A stretch of 54,409 bases of DNA from the NCBI GenBank assembly GCA_964445305.1, contig CAYUKK010000016.1, forward strand, positions 1 to 54,409, read 5' to 3'. Position 1 is the stretch's first letter; each line of letters starts with the position of its first letter. The notes below the pieces were generated by a model. That model made no database searches. It was not told the DNA's origin and saw only the letters and a list, made by a program, of their open reading frames with translations. The stretch is from CAYUKK01 sp964445305. Lineage in GTDB: Bacteria > Acidobacteriota > Aminicenantia > Aminicenantales > UBA8522. Position numbers and translations under genes: made by a program. Positions 33,100-40,975 of the stretch are shown here, one piece after another.

Positions 33100-34254
33100 T
33101 CACCTGATGGAGGAGTCCTTCAAGAGATGGCGGGCAATGACCAGCCGCTGGATTTCGGATGTGCCCTCGTAGATGGACAATACCCGAGCATCCCGATAAA
33201 TTCTCTCGATTTGATATTCTTTAGAATAACCATAGCCACCATGGATTTGGAGGGCAAGGTAAGCGACTCGGTTGGCCGCCTCGGAGGAGTAAAGCTTGGC
33301 CATGGCCGCTTCCTTGGCGTAGGGGAGACCTCGGTCGTACGCATCGGCGGCCCGGTAGGTGAGGAGACGGCTGGCCTCGACGAGAGTGGCGATGTCGGCG
33401 ATCATGAACTGGATGGCCTGGAATTCGGCGATGGGATGGCCGAAGGCTTGCCGTTGTTTGGCGTAGCGAACCGCCAGCTCGAGGGCTTGCTGGGAAAGTC
33501 CGACCGCCTGAGCGGCGATGCCGATCCGGCTCCCATCAAGGAGATGAAGGGCGATGGAGGCGCCCTTCCCCTCTTCCCCGAGCAGGTTTTCGACCGGGAC
33601 GCGACAGTCCTCGAGAGCGATCTCGGCGGTCAGGGAAGAGTGGAGGCCCATCTTTTCCTCGATTCTCGCCACCCGGAAACCAGGAAAATTCCTCTCCACG
33701 ATAAAGGCGCTGAGTTTGCGGGGGCCAGCCTCTTTTTCTGTCTGGGCGAAGAGGATCAAAGCTTCGGCTTCGCTTCCGGTCGTCACCCAGGCCTTAACCC
33801 CGTTCAGGATGTAGTGCCTCCCGTTTCGCACGGCTTTGGTCTTCAGGGCCGTTACGTCCGAGCCCGCGCCCGGCTCGGTCAACGAAAAGGCGCCCACGAT
33901 TTCCCCTCGAGCCGCCCGAGGCAGGTACTTGGCTTTCTGCTCGGCTGTCCCGAACTCGAGGATACCCCTCGCGAAAAGGGAAGCATGGACGCTGAGGAGG
34001 AGACAAATTGTCGGCGAAACCCGGCTCAGCTCCTCCAGGGCGAGGATGAAAGAGAGGGAATCGGTCTTGCTCCCGCCGTACTCCGGCGGGATGGTCATGC
34101 CCATCAACCCGAGTTCGCCCATTTTCCGGACAATTTCAGCCGGGAAAAGATGGTTATCTTCAAAGTGGCTGATGACGGGGGCGATTTCATGGGCGGCAAA
34201 ATCCTGGACCATGTCCCGGAGCATGATTTGCTCTTCGCTCAGCGAGAAGTCCAT
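33100..34254 (-). CDS. Acyl-CoA dehydrogenase
   Basis: A 384-aa flavoprotein of the acyl-CoA dehydrogenase family: N-terminal helices (MDFSLSEEQIMLRDMVQDFAAHEI), the FAD/substrate segment FSLTEPGAGSDVTALKTKA, WVTTGSEAEALILFA, GSRIGIAAQAVGLSQQALE, QIHGGYGYSKEYQIERIYRDARVL and YEGTSEIQRLVIARHLL with the catalytic Glu. It resembles short/branched-chain enzymes; the acyl chain cannot be fixed by eye. No ETF genes are in the window. I chose the ATG at 34254 because AGGGGAGA precedes it and the HIT stop is 1 bp away; the open frame to 34314 lies inside the HIT gene. Confidence 0.92.
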   Translation of the reverse strand: MDFSLSEEQIMLRDMVQDFAAHEIAPVISHFEDNHLFPAEIVRKMGELGLMGMTIPPEYGGSKTDSLSFILALEELSRVSPTICLLLSVHASLFARGILEFGTAEQKAKYLPRAARGEIVGAFSLTEPGAGSDVTALKTKAVRNGRHYILNGVKAWVTTGSEAEALILFAQTEKEAGPRKLSAFIVERNFPGFRVARIEEKMGLHSSLTAEIALEDCRVPVENLLGEEGKGASIALHLLDGSRIGIAAQAVGLSQQALELAVRYAKQRQAFGHPIAEFQAIQFMIADIATLVEASRLLTYRAADAYDRGLPYAKEAAMAKLYSSEAANRVAYLALQIHGGYGYSKEYQIERIYRDARVLSIYEGTSEIQRLVIARHLLKDSSIR

Positions 34255-34255
34255 C

Positions 34256-34765
34256 CTATCTCCCCTGATCGAGCTTCTTTTGATAGCTTTGAAAATGGGG
34301 CAAGAGTCGCGCATAGGTTGTGTTCAGGTCTTCGACGATAACGCGAGTCTGGCTGACAAGGGGCATGAAGTTCGCATCGCCATGCCAGCGAGGGATGACG
34401 TGGAGATGGTAATGGTCGACAACGCCGGCGCCAGCACTCTGGCCGAGGTTCATCCCGGCGTTGAAGCCATGGGGGTGGAAGGAGCGGCGGAGAATCCTCA
34501 AGGTAAGCTTGAATAAGTCGGCCAGTTCGTCGCTGGCCTCTTTAGAAGCGCGGTCGAAGGAGGCGACGTGCCGGAGCGGAGCGATCATCAGGTGACCCGG
34601 TGTGTAGGGGAACTTGTTGAGAAGAATGAAATTGTGCTGGCCACGGAAAAGGATGAAGGCAGCCCGGTCATCCTTGAGCCGAAGAGCTCGACAGAAGATG
34701 CAACCCCGCATGCGGCATACCCGCTTGACGTATTCTTCTCTCCAGGGGGCTGAAATATATTTCAT
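34256..34765 (-). CDS. HIT-family nucleotide hydrolase
   Basis: A 169-aa HIT protein with a CxxC-containing N-terminus (GCIFC), NFILLNKFPYTPGHLMIAPLRH, GFNAGMNLGQSAGAGVVDHYHLHVIPRW carrying the histidine triad HYHLHV, and a helical C-terminus (TTYARLLPHFQSY). Members of this branch hydrolyse or phosphorylyse nucleotide-linked compounds such as Ap4A. The ATG overlaps the HU stop (ATGA). Confidence 0.92.
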   Translation of the reverse strand: MKYISAPWREEYVKRVCRMRGCIFCRALRLKDDRAAFILFRGQHNFILLNKFPYTPGHLMIAPLRHVASFDRASKEASDELADLFKLTLRILRRSFHPHGFNAGMNLGQSAGAGVVDHYHLHVIPRWHGDANFMPLVSQTRVIVEDLNTTYARLLPHFQSYQKKLDQGR

Positions 34766-35046
34766 CCGCGCTTCTTGTTGATGAGTTCTTTGAGGAGTTT
34801 GCTCGGCTTGAAATAAAGGACATTCTTCGGCGGTACTTTGACCGGCTCTCCGGTCCGGGGATTGCGGCCAGCTCGGGAGGTCCGCGTCCGGAATCGGAAG
34901 CTACCGAAGCCGCGGATTTCTATTTCTTCCCCGCGCAGGAGAGCGTCCTTGATGGCCTGGAAAAAGAGGTTGACGCCCTCTTCGGCCTCCAGCTTGGGAA
35001 TGTCCATTTCTTTGGCGATTCGATCGATGAGGTCGGCTTTGATCAT
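34762..35046 (-). CDS. HU/IHF-family DNA-binding protein
   Basis: A 94-aa histone-like protein: MIKADLIDRIAKEMDI, EGVNLFFQAIKDALLRGEEIEIRGFGSFRFRTR, the DNA-bending arm GRNPRTGEPVKVPPKNV and a closing FKPSKLLKELIN helix. The arm carries NPRTGE, so it should bend DNA as a dimer; sequence alone does not separate HU from IHF. Both ends overlap neighbours by 4 bp (rpsA stop and HIT start), so translation is coupled. Confidence 0.93.
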   Translation of the reverse strand: MIKADLIDRIAKEMDIPKLEAEEGVNLFFQAIKDALLRGEEIEIRGFGSFRFRTRTSRAGRNPRTGEPVKVPPKNVLYFKPSKLLKELINKKRG

Positions 35047-36788
35047 TTTTTTGCCTCCTTTCCCTGACTTGGTTTTTTGGGAGTGGTGATCTTCCTGAGG
35101 TTTTCGCCCATGATGTCGCCGAGAGTCATCCGGTCATCTTGGCCGCGGACGAATTTCTGGTACTCGAGTTTTTGCATCTCGAGCTGGGCCAGCCGGAAGC
35201 TCAGAGAAATCTTTTTTTCCTTGGGGTTCATTTTGATGATCTTGGCGAGGCGTTCTTCCCCGACTTGGAAAGCCTCCTGGGGGTTGTCGATTTTCTTTTC
35301 GTCGAGCTCGGAGAGGAAGACAACACCCTCGATACCCGGCGTGATTTCGACGAAGACGCCGAAATCGGTCATCCGGACGATGCGAACCTTCACCAGGTCT
35401 CCCACTTTCTGTCGGGAAAAGAAATCCTCCCAGATATCGCCGGCCAGTTGCTTGATGCCCAGAGAGATTTTCTGCTTTTCGACATCGATGTTGAGGATGA
35501 TGGCTTCGACTTCCTGGCCGATTTCGAGCTTCTGGGAAGGATGCTTGATCTTTTCCCAGGAGATATCCGAGATATGGATGAGCCCCTCGATGCCTGGCTC
35601 CACCTCCATGAACGCCCCGAAGTCGGTCAGGCTGGTGATCTTACCCCTGATGCGGGAGCCCGGGCTGAACTTCTGTTTAAGGATTTCCAAGGGGTGGGGC
35701 GTCGATTGTTTGAGGCCCAGGGATAACCTCTTCGTCTCGGGGTTGATATCCAGGATCGTGACGACCACTTCTTCGCCGAGGGAAAGGAGCTTCTTCGGGT
35801 GGACGAGTTTTCGCGACCACGTCAGGTCAGAGATATGGACGAGCCCCTCCACGCCTTTTTCCAGCTCGACGAAGGCCCCGAAGTCGGTCAAGCTGACGAC
35901 TCGGCCGCGGACTTTCTGGCCAATCTTGTACCTGTCCAGGATATTTTTCCATGGGTCTTCCGTGAGCTGTTTATAGCCCAGGGAGATTTTTTCTTCTTTT
36001 TCGTTGAAGTCGAGGACAACCACTTCGACCTCCTGCCCCACCTCGAAGAGCTCGGAGGGATGCCCGATTTTTCCCCAGCTCATGTCCGAGATGTGGAGGA
36101 GACCTTCGACTCCGCCCAGGTCGATGAAAGCGCCGAAGCTCGTCAGCGACTTGACCTGGCCTTTGACCTTTTCTCCTTTGACCAGGCGGCCAAAGACCCT
36201 CTTTTTTCTTTTTTCCCTTTCGTCCTGGAGGAAGAGCTTTCTCGACAGGACAGCGTTCTCGCTCTTCCGGTCGAAGCGGATGACCTTGAACTTGAAACTC
36301 TGGCCGATGAGCTTTTCTGGCTCCTTAACGGCCTTGACGTCAGCGTGGGAGTCGGGGAGGAAGGCGTCGATCCCCATCGACACGGTGTAGCCGTTCTTGA
36401 TTCTCTGGGTGATGCGACCCAGAACCCAGCCGTTGGTGTGGTAGGCCTTTTCAAGAAGGTCGATGGCTCGCAAAGCGTCCGCTCTCTTCTTGGAGAGACG
36501 GAGATAGCCCTCCTTGATATCCGTTTTTTCAAGAAGAGCTTCGACCTCGTGGCCTGGCCGCAGCTTCAGGCGCTCGCTCTCCTCGAAATCCTCGGCCGGT
36601 ATAATTCCCTCCGATTTGAACCCGATGTCGACGAGCACGCCAGCCGGGGTGACCTTGATGATTTTTCCCTTGAGAATCTTGCCAGGCGTGATTTCCCGGG
36701 CGCTGAACTGGTACTTGTCGAGAAGATGAGCATAATCTTCTTTGGTTAGCTTTTCTTCTTTTTCGGCTTTTTTTCTTAGCTCTGCCAT
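35043..36788 (-). CDS. rpsA: Ribosomal protein S1
   Basis: A 581-aa protein with six S1 repeats. Repeat 1 is GKIIKVTPAGVLVDIGFKSEG; repeat 2 is divergent (GRITQRIKNGYTVSMGIDAFLPD). Repeats 3-6 carry the FGAF/FGVF core: SFGAFIDLGGVEGLLHISDM, DFGAFVELEKGVEGLVHISDL, DFGAFMEVEPGIEGLIHISDI and DFGVFVEITPGIEGVVFLSEL. This is the mRNA-binding 30S protein. The ATG at 36788 has AAGGGAGAG upstream and overlaps the ispH stop by 13 bp; the open frame to 36818 is entirely inside ispH. Neighbouring ispH and rpsA, sometimes fused, is a known arrangement in several bacterial lineages. Confidence 0.94.
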   Translation of the reverse strand: MAELRKKAEKEEKLTKEDYAHLLDKYQFSAREITPGKILKGKIIKVTPAGVLVDIGFKSEGIIPAEDFEESERLKLRPGHEVEALLEKTDIKEGYLRLSKKRADALRAIDLLEKAYHTNGWVLGRITQRIKNGYTVSMGIDAFLPDSHADVKAVKEPEKLIGQSFKFKVIRFDRKSENAVLSRKLFLQDEREKRKKRVFGRLVKGEKVKGQVKSLTSFGAFIDLGGVEGLLHISDMSWGKIGHPSELFEVGQEVEVVVLDFNEKEEKISLGYKQLTEDPWKNILDRYKIGQKVRGRVVSLTDFGAFVELEKGVEGLVHISDLTWSRKLVHPKKLLSLGEEVVVTILDINPETKRLSLGLKQSTPHPLEILKQKFSPGSRIRGKITSLTDFGAFMEVEPGIEGLIHISDISWEKIKHPSQKLEIGQEVEAIILNIDVEKQKISLGIKQLAGDIWEDFFSRQKVGDLVKVRIVRMTDFGVFVEITPGIEGVVFLSELDEKKIDNPQEAFQVGEERLAKIIKMNPKEKKISLSFRLAQLEMQKLEYQKFVRGQDDRMTLGDIMGENLRKITTPKKPSQGKEAKK

Positions 36789-37660
36789 TGGACGATACTC
36801 TCCCTTGGCGATGAACACTTCGGATTAAAGCACTTCCGAATCTTGCGTACCGCTTCTTCGATATCTTCGGGAGGGGTCGAGGCCCCGCCGGAAAGACCGA
36901 CCTTTTGCGCTCCTCGAAGGAGCTTGGGCACGATTTGGCCAGCGTTTTCGATGAGATACGTGGTGGGCAAAATGCGCCTGGAGATTTCGAAAAGCTGCCT
37001 GGTGTTGGAGCTGTTTTTTCCGCCGATGATGAAGAGGACATCTACCTCTGAGGCCAGCTCGGAGGTCGACTTTTGGCGGGAACGGGTAAAGAGACAAATG
37101 GTGTTATAGACCTCCAGGCTCTCCGTTTTTTCGAGGAGGGCTGCTATCACCCGGCTAAAGACGTAGATATCCTGCGTCGATTGAGCCAGGACGGATCTCC
37201 TTTTGCGCCAGGGCAGGTTTTCGACCTGGGCTTCGTTTTCGATGATGATGGCTTTGCCGCGGCTGTGGCCAAGGAGGCCCATGATTTCCGGATGGTCCCG
37301 GTTGCCAACGATGATGAGCTCCTTCGGCCCGCGACTCAGACGCTCGACCAGGCGCTGGATTTTCTTGACGATGGGACAGGTGGCATCGACAACTTCAACC
37401 CTTTTCTTCTTGAGCTTTTGGATGACCTCGGGCGGAACACCGTGGCTGCGGATGATGACGGGACCTCTTTCGATGGTGTCGACATCGGCCCGAGAATGGA
37501 TCCCTTCCTTTTCCAGTTCGGAGATGACCCGGGGATTATGGATGAGGTCGCCAAGGGTAAAGACCTTTCCCCGGGCCCGGCGGCGGACACTCTTGGCCAG
37601 CTTGAGCGCTCGTTTGACGCCGTAACAGAAGCCACAATTCTTGGCGATGATGATTTCCAT
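36776..37660 (-). CDS. ispH: 4-hydroxy-3-methylbut-2-enyl diphosphate reductase (IspH/LytB)
   Basis: A 294-aa enzyme making IPP/DMAPP in the last step of the MEP isoprenoid pathway. The [4Fe-4S] ligands C12 (GFCYGV), C95 (VDATCP) and C189 (YNTICL) are present. So are the His of IHNPRVI, RSHGVPP, the GNRDHPEIMG motif with the catalytic Glu and SGGASTPPEDIEE. Electron supply would come from ferredoxin or flavodoxin. It is the first gene of the operon ispH-rpsA-HU-HIT-acd-ppiD, behind a near-consensus promoter. Confidence 0.96.
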   Translation of the reverse strand: MEIIIAKNCGFCYGVKRALKLAKSVRRRARGKVFTLGDLIHNPRVISELEKEGIHSRADVDTIERGPVIIRSHGVPPEVIQKLKKKRVEVVDATCPIVKKIQRLVERLSRGPKELIIVGNRDHPEIMGLLGHSRGKAIIIENEAQVENLPWRKRRSVLAQSTQDIYVFSRVIAALLEKTESLEVYNTICLFTRSRQKSTSELASEVDVLFIIGGKNSSNTRQLFEISRRILPTTYLIENAGQIVPKLLRGAQKVGLSGGASTPPEDIEEAVRKIRKCFNPKCSSPRESIVQWQS

Positions 37661-37683
37661 GACGATGGGAAAAATAGTCCTTA

Positions 37684-37712
37684 ATACTATCCCAGATAAA
37701 GCTTTTTGTCAA
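37684..37712 (-). promoter_or_regulatory. Sigma-70 promoter of the ispH-rpsA operon
   Basis: Minus strand TTGACA (37712-37707), a 17-bp spacer and TAGTAT (37689-37684), 23 bp before the ispH ATG. It lies in the short gap after the deacylase stop (37745). Confidence 0.8.
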
Positions 37713-37744
37713 TGTTAAGTGTAGGAAAAATCTTCATTTAGCGG

Positions 37745-38878
37745 CTAGTCAGGCGGGTGGAGGAAGGAACCGAGACCTTGCTCAAGGATGGCGGCGACAG
37801 GAGGAACGTTTTCGAGGCGCACAGCTTTGTCTGGCTCGAGCGTTTCAAGGCTGGAAAGAAGAGCGTTCACAGCGGCAACGTGGCGAGCCACCCGCAGTCG
37901 AAGAGGGATCCCATCTTCTCCGTAAGGAACAAAAAGCCACCCCAGCCGGGAAGCGCGCGCATAGAATTTGTCCTTTCCGTCGACGATGAGGGAGGACGAT
38001 GGCTTGCCCTTGAGCCGGCCGTGCGAGGCGTTGGGCGTTTCGACGAGGACAGCCTTGATTCCGGCATGGTCACCCCACTCCCGGTGGCTTAAGCCGCGCA
38101 GGTTCACCGGCGAAGCTTCGAGACGGATGTCGAAATTCTGCCCCTGGATGTCCATCAGGGCCAGGGCTGCCAGCTCGGCGCTGTTTTCGTGGAAGACAAT
38201 GGCGTTGATGACGGGATATTCGGGAGCGGATTCATGGAGGTCGATGCCCAGGTCGATCTTCTCCCGGCGGATAAGTTCCATGATGGCATAGGCAATCTTT
38301 TCGGTTAGATTCCCGCTGGCTTTTCCCGGGTAGCAGCGATTGAGATTTCTGGCCTCCATGCCGGAGAGCTTTTGGCCGGGTGGGTTGAGGTAGATGGCAG
38401 GGTCAGGCCACTGGTGAACAGGGTTGGTCAAGCGCGAGCCGAGGCGGAAAAGCCTCGCTCCCCCGGCCGTCGGTATGGCGAACCGCTGCGGGTTTCCCTC
38501 CTGCGGGTCACTGTGGGTGAAACCACTGTTGTTGGCCCGCGGGATGATGAAGAGGCTTCCCCGCACGACCCGGATATTCTCGATAAGGAGGACGGCGGTG
38601 ATGAACCCGGCCGGTTCGTTCGGGTGTTCGCCGCCGAGGAGGAGGATTTTCCCTCCAGCCTCGTTCCCTTGAAAAATATAGATTTCGGTGTCGCCGGGAG
38701 TGTCCTTGAGGCCGGGCAGGTAAGCGCTCAGCATCCGGCGCTCGGTGAGAGCCGGGCCGGGGAAGAGAGGCTCGGGTTCGTGGAGGCTGAGGAAACTCTG
38801 GCCGGTGAAAAAAGTCAGCGCTGCGGCCAGAAAAAGAAAAAGAACGGCCGAGAGCCAGGACGGTGAAATTTTCCCCAT
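37745..38878 (-). CDS. AstE/AspA-like zinc deacylase or carboxypeptidase, exported or membrane-anchored
   Basis: About 377 aa. It begins with a hydrophobic segment (SWLSAVLFLFLAAALTFF) that acts as signal or anchor. The zinc-carboxypeptidase fold follows: LLLGGEHPNEPAGF (HxxE), LFIIPRANNSGFTHSDP, MEARNLNRCYPG, DLGIDLHESAPEYP (second His), and HREWGDHAGIKAVLVETPN. These resemble succinylglutamate desuccinylase/aspartoacylase enzymes, which free an acyl group or amino acid from N-acyl or gamma-linked substrates. The ATG at 38878 is 2 bp after the stop of the 48-aa membrane protein; the longer open frame to 38992 covers that gene. It is last in the gamma-glutamyltransferase run. Confidence 0.78.
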   Translation of the reverse strand: MGKISPSWLSAVLFLFLAAALTFFTGQSFLSLHEPEPLFPGPALTERRMLSAYLPGLKDTPGDTEIYIFQGNEAGGKILLLGGEHPNEPAGFITAVLLIENIRVVRGSLFIIPRANNSGFTHSDPQEGNPQRFAIPTAGGARLFRLGSRLTNPVHQWPDPAIYLNPPGQKLSGMEARNLNRCYPGKASGNLTEKIAYAIMELIRREKIDLGIDLHESAPEYPVINAIVFHENSAELAALALMDIQGQNFDIRLEASPVNLRGLSHREWGDHAGIKAVLVETPNASHGRLKGKPSSSLIVDGKDKFYARASRLGWLFVPYGEDGIPLRLRVARHVAAVNALLSSLETLEPDKAVRLENVPPVAAILEQGLGSFLHPPD

Positions 38879-38880
38879 GG

Positions 38881-39027
38881 TCACTTTATGGAGAGGAGAC
38901 GGAGGAGGAAGAGGACAAAGACGAGGACAAGGGAAGCCTGATTCCATAATTTTTTTTGGCGAAAGAGATATCCAATCATATGCAAGCTCCAATAGAGCAC
39001 CATGAGGAGGTAGAGGAAGCGCAACAT
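38881..39027 (-). CDS. 48-aa membrane protein
   Basis: A small open frame, ATG 39027 to TGA 38881, encoding 48 residues with two hydrophobic stretches (FLYLLMVLYWSLHMIGYLF and ASLVLVFVLFLLRLL) separated by a basic turn (RQKKLWNQ). AAGGAGGG lies just after the permease stop at 39046, about 13 bp before the ATG, and the deacylase ATG starts 2 bp after its stop. Tight packing on both sides and the two-helix hairpin shape support a real gene, possibly an accessory of the permease. I do not recognise the sequence. Confidence 0.62.
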   Translation of the reverse strand: MLRFLYLLMVLYWSLHMIGYLFRQKKLWNQASLVLVFVLFLLRLLSIK

Positions 39028-39045
39028 CTTAAATCTTATCCCTCC

Positions 39046-40314
39046 TTATAGAAATTTATCCAGAAGGGGAGCAAGGAGGAGCATCCCCATTCCTGCCGCC
39101 ATCTGAAGAAGAGCGGGAACGAGGCAATAACGGATGACTTTAAAGAAATTCTTCTCCCCGACTACTTGGGCGGCGAAACGGCCGGAGATGGCGGCGGGCG
39201 GAACGAGGTCCCCGAGGCTGGTGATTGCGGAGAGAGCCGCGGAGGTGAGGAGAGCGTTCTTGTTGACGAGAGCGAGCATGAAGGGAATGCCCAGGATGGA
39301 GGCTGACCCGAAGGTGGAAACGCCGCCGAAGGCCGGCATGCTCAAGCTGATTCCGAGGTAGAGTAGAAAAGAGGGTAAAGAAAGGATGGCCATGACCGTC
39401 CAACCACGGGCGCCGGTCAGGGTCATGACCTGGATGAACATCCCCACCCCAGCCAGAATGGCCAGAATGGGCATGGCCTCTTCGAGAGCTTTGGCTGAGG
39501 CTTTAAGAAAATTGAAACGCCGGCCGCAAAAAATTCCCACCAGGCTCGAAGCCATGAACACACCGGGAATGCCGATGTCGGGGATTATGCGGGGGAATAG
39601 CCCGGGTCCGGCCATCAGCGCAGCCAGGACAATGAAGGGGACATACAGCCTGAAGCCCACCCGGGAGCGGATGGACGGAGGGAGAAGGCTGAGCATTTCC
39701 TCCCGGCTGATTGCCCTCAAGTCTCGGTAGCCGATGACGAGCGGGATCAGGATGGCAAGCGGGATGACGAGGAGGAGAAGGGGCAAGGTTACTCCCACAT
39801 AGGGCATGTCCACTCCTCCACCCATGATCATGATCAGGATATTCACTGGCGGTGCAATCATACCCAGGATGCCGCCCATGCAGATGAGAGCGCCAGTCTT
39901 CAACCGCGGCAGGCCCAGCTTCATCATGACCGGAGCGATGATCGGTCCGGTGCTGAGGATGGCGGCCGTCGAAGAGCCGGTGAGCATGCCGGGGAACATG
40001 AGGACGAGCATGACGACAAGCAGGAGCATGATTCGACTGCGGTAGAATGTCTGGAGCAGGAGAGCCGTGACGCTGTCCAGTATGCCCGAGGCCTCGAGAA
40101 CTTTGATAAATAGAGTGGCCGTGAGAATGATCAGAATAGTGTCGAAATAGCCGAAGCTTCCCTCGATGAGATGGCGAAAACTCAGTCCCTCCCCGCCGGC
40201 GAGCAAACCGGCCAGAGCGGAAAAAGCGAGGGCTATCCCGATGGGGAGCCTGGCCGTCATGGCCAGGAGAATGAACACGGCCAGCATGATGGAAAAGAGG
40301 AGAGCTTCGGACAT
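39046..40314 (-). CDS. Ion-transporter-superfamily permease (TRAP large-subunit/DctM-like)
   Basis: A 422-aa membrane protein with about 11-12 helices. The two inverted halves each contain a re-entrant motif: MLTGSSTAAILSTGPIIAPVM with GGILGMIAPPVNILIMIMGGG, and FGGVSTFGSASILGIPF with SLGDLVPPAAISG. This resembles DctM of TRAP transporters and other IT-superfamily permeases for organic anions. No DctQ or DctP gene is beside it. Instead an exported small protein (40375) precedes and a two-helix protein (38881) follows, which may replace them. Co-location with gamma-glutamyltransferase suggests an amino acid or peptide anion substrate. Confidence 0.8.
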   Translation of the reverse strand: MSEALLFSIMLAVFILLAMTARLPIGIALAFSALAGLLAGGEGLSFRHLIEGSFGYFDTILIILTATLFIKVLEASGILDSVTALLLQTFYRSRIMLLLVVMLVLMFPGMLTGSSTAAILSTGPIIAPVMMKLGLPRLKTGALICMGGILGMIAPPVNILIMIMGGGVDMPYVGVTLPLLLLVIPLAILIPLVIGYRDLRAISREEMLSLLPPSIRSRVGFRLYVPFIVLAALMAGPGLFPRIIPDIGIPGVFMASSLVGIFCGRRFNFLKASAKALEEAMPILAILAGVGMFIQVMTLTGARGWTVMAILSLPSFLLYLGISLSMPAFGGVSTFGSASILGIPFMLALVNKNALLTSAALSAITSLGDLVPPAAISGRFAAQVVGEKNFFKVIRYCLVPALLQMAAGMGMLLLAPLLDKFL

Positions 40315-40374
40315 CGGCCAATCTGCCTCAAAATTCCTTTCCGGGCGCCTCGCTACGCTCGCCTTCGGCCTGGA

Positions 40375-40935
40375 TTATCGGAATGCCTTGCGGAGCGGCT
40401 CGAGGGCTTCGGCTGCTTTCTCCACTTCGACGAGGGGTATGTTTTTCTCTCGGCAAATTCGGGTGAAAAAGCCGTCGGCGTTGCCGGATTTGACGACAAT
40501 GGCCATCTTGGCCAGGGGAAGGAACTCGGCCATGAGGTCATCCGTCTGCTGACCCCGTCGCGATTCTCCGCCCAGGTGAAGGCAAAGAATGGGGATTCCC
40601 TTTTTCCCAGCCTCGGCGGTAAGGCCTCTGACTCGCTCCCTCTCCTTGTCTATGTCCAGTCCGGCCGCTCCCAATCCTTTCATGCTGGCGCCGAGGACGA
40701 GGCCAAGCGTTTTCATATTCTCAAGGTCGACGCCTGTTGCCAGCTTCTCAAGTCGGTAATTCAGGCCCGCCCGCTTGGCCAGGACGGCGGCCAGCTGAAC
40801 CTCAGCATTCTGACCTGCCGAAGTGATGAGGAGGGGCTGCTCGAAGAGGCTGGTTTCCTCCATCGTGGCGTGAATAAGAATGGGCGAAAGGGTCAGGAGG
40901 ATCGGGATGGGAAAAGCATTGAGGAGTTTCTTCAT
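40375..40935 (-). CDS. Exported small alpha/beta protein (DUF6305-like)
   Basis: A 186-aa protein with a signal peptide (MKKLLNAFPIPILLTLSPILIHA) and a mature flavodoxin-like alpha/beta body: PLLITSAGQNAEVQLAAVLAKRAGL, LGLVLGASMKGLGAAGLD, IPILCLHLGGESRRGQQTDDLMAEFLPLA, VKSGNADGFFTRICREKNIPLVEV. The pattern matches what I recall of DUF6305, a family of unknown function; the assignment is from memory. AAAGGA lies before the ATG at 40935; longer frames run into ggt. Position between ggt and a permease suggests a periplasmic binding role. Confidence 0.65.
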   Translation of the reverse strand: MKKLLNAFPIPILLTLSPILIHATMEETSLFEQPLLITSAGQNAEVQLAAVLAKRAGLNYRLEKLATGVDLENMKTLGLVLGASMKGLGAAGLDIDKERERVRGLTAEAGKKGIPILCLHLGGESRRGQQTDDLMAEFLPLAKMAIVVKSGNADGFFTRICREKNIPLVEVEKAAEALEPLRKAFR

Positions 40936-40975
40936 TTGGCTATCCTTTCTTTGATTCTTCAAGTGTTCTTTCCAT

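Noticed and set aside
31764..34341. Long plus-strand frames opposite ppiD and the acyl-CoA dehydrogenase
   Set aside because: They mirror well-supported minus-strand genes and show no domain or ribosome site.
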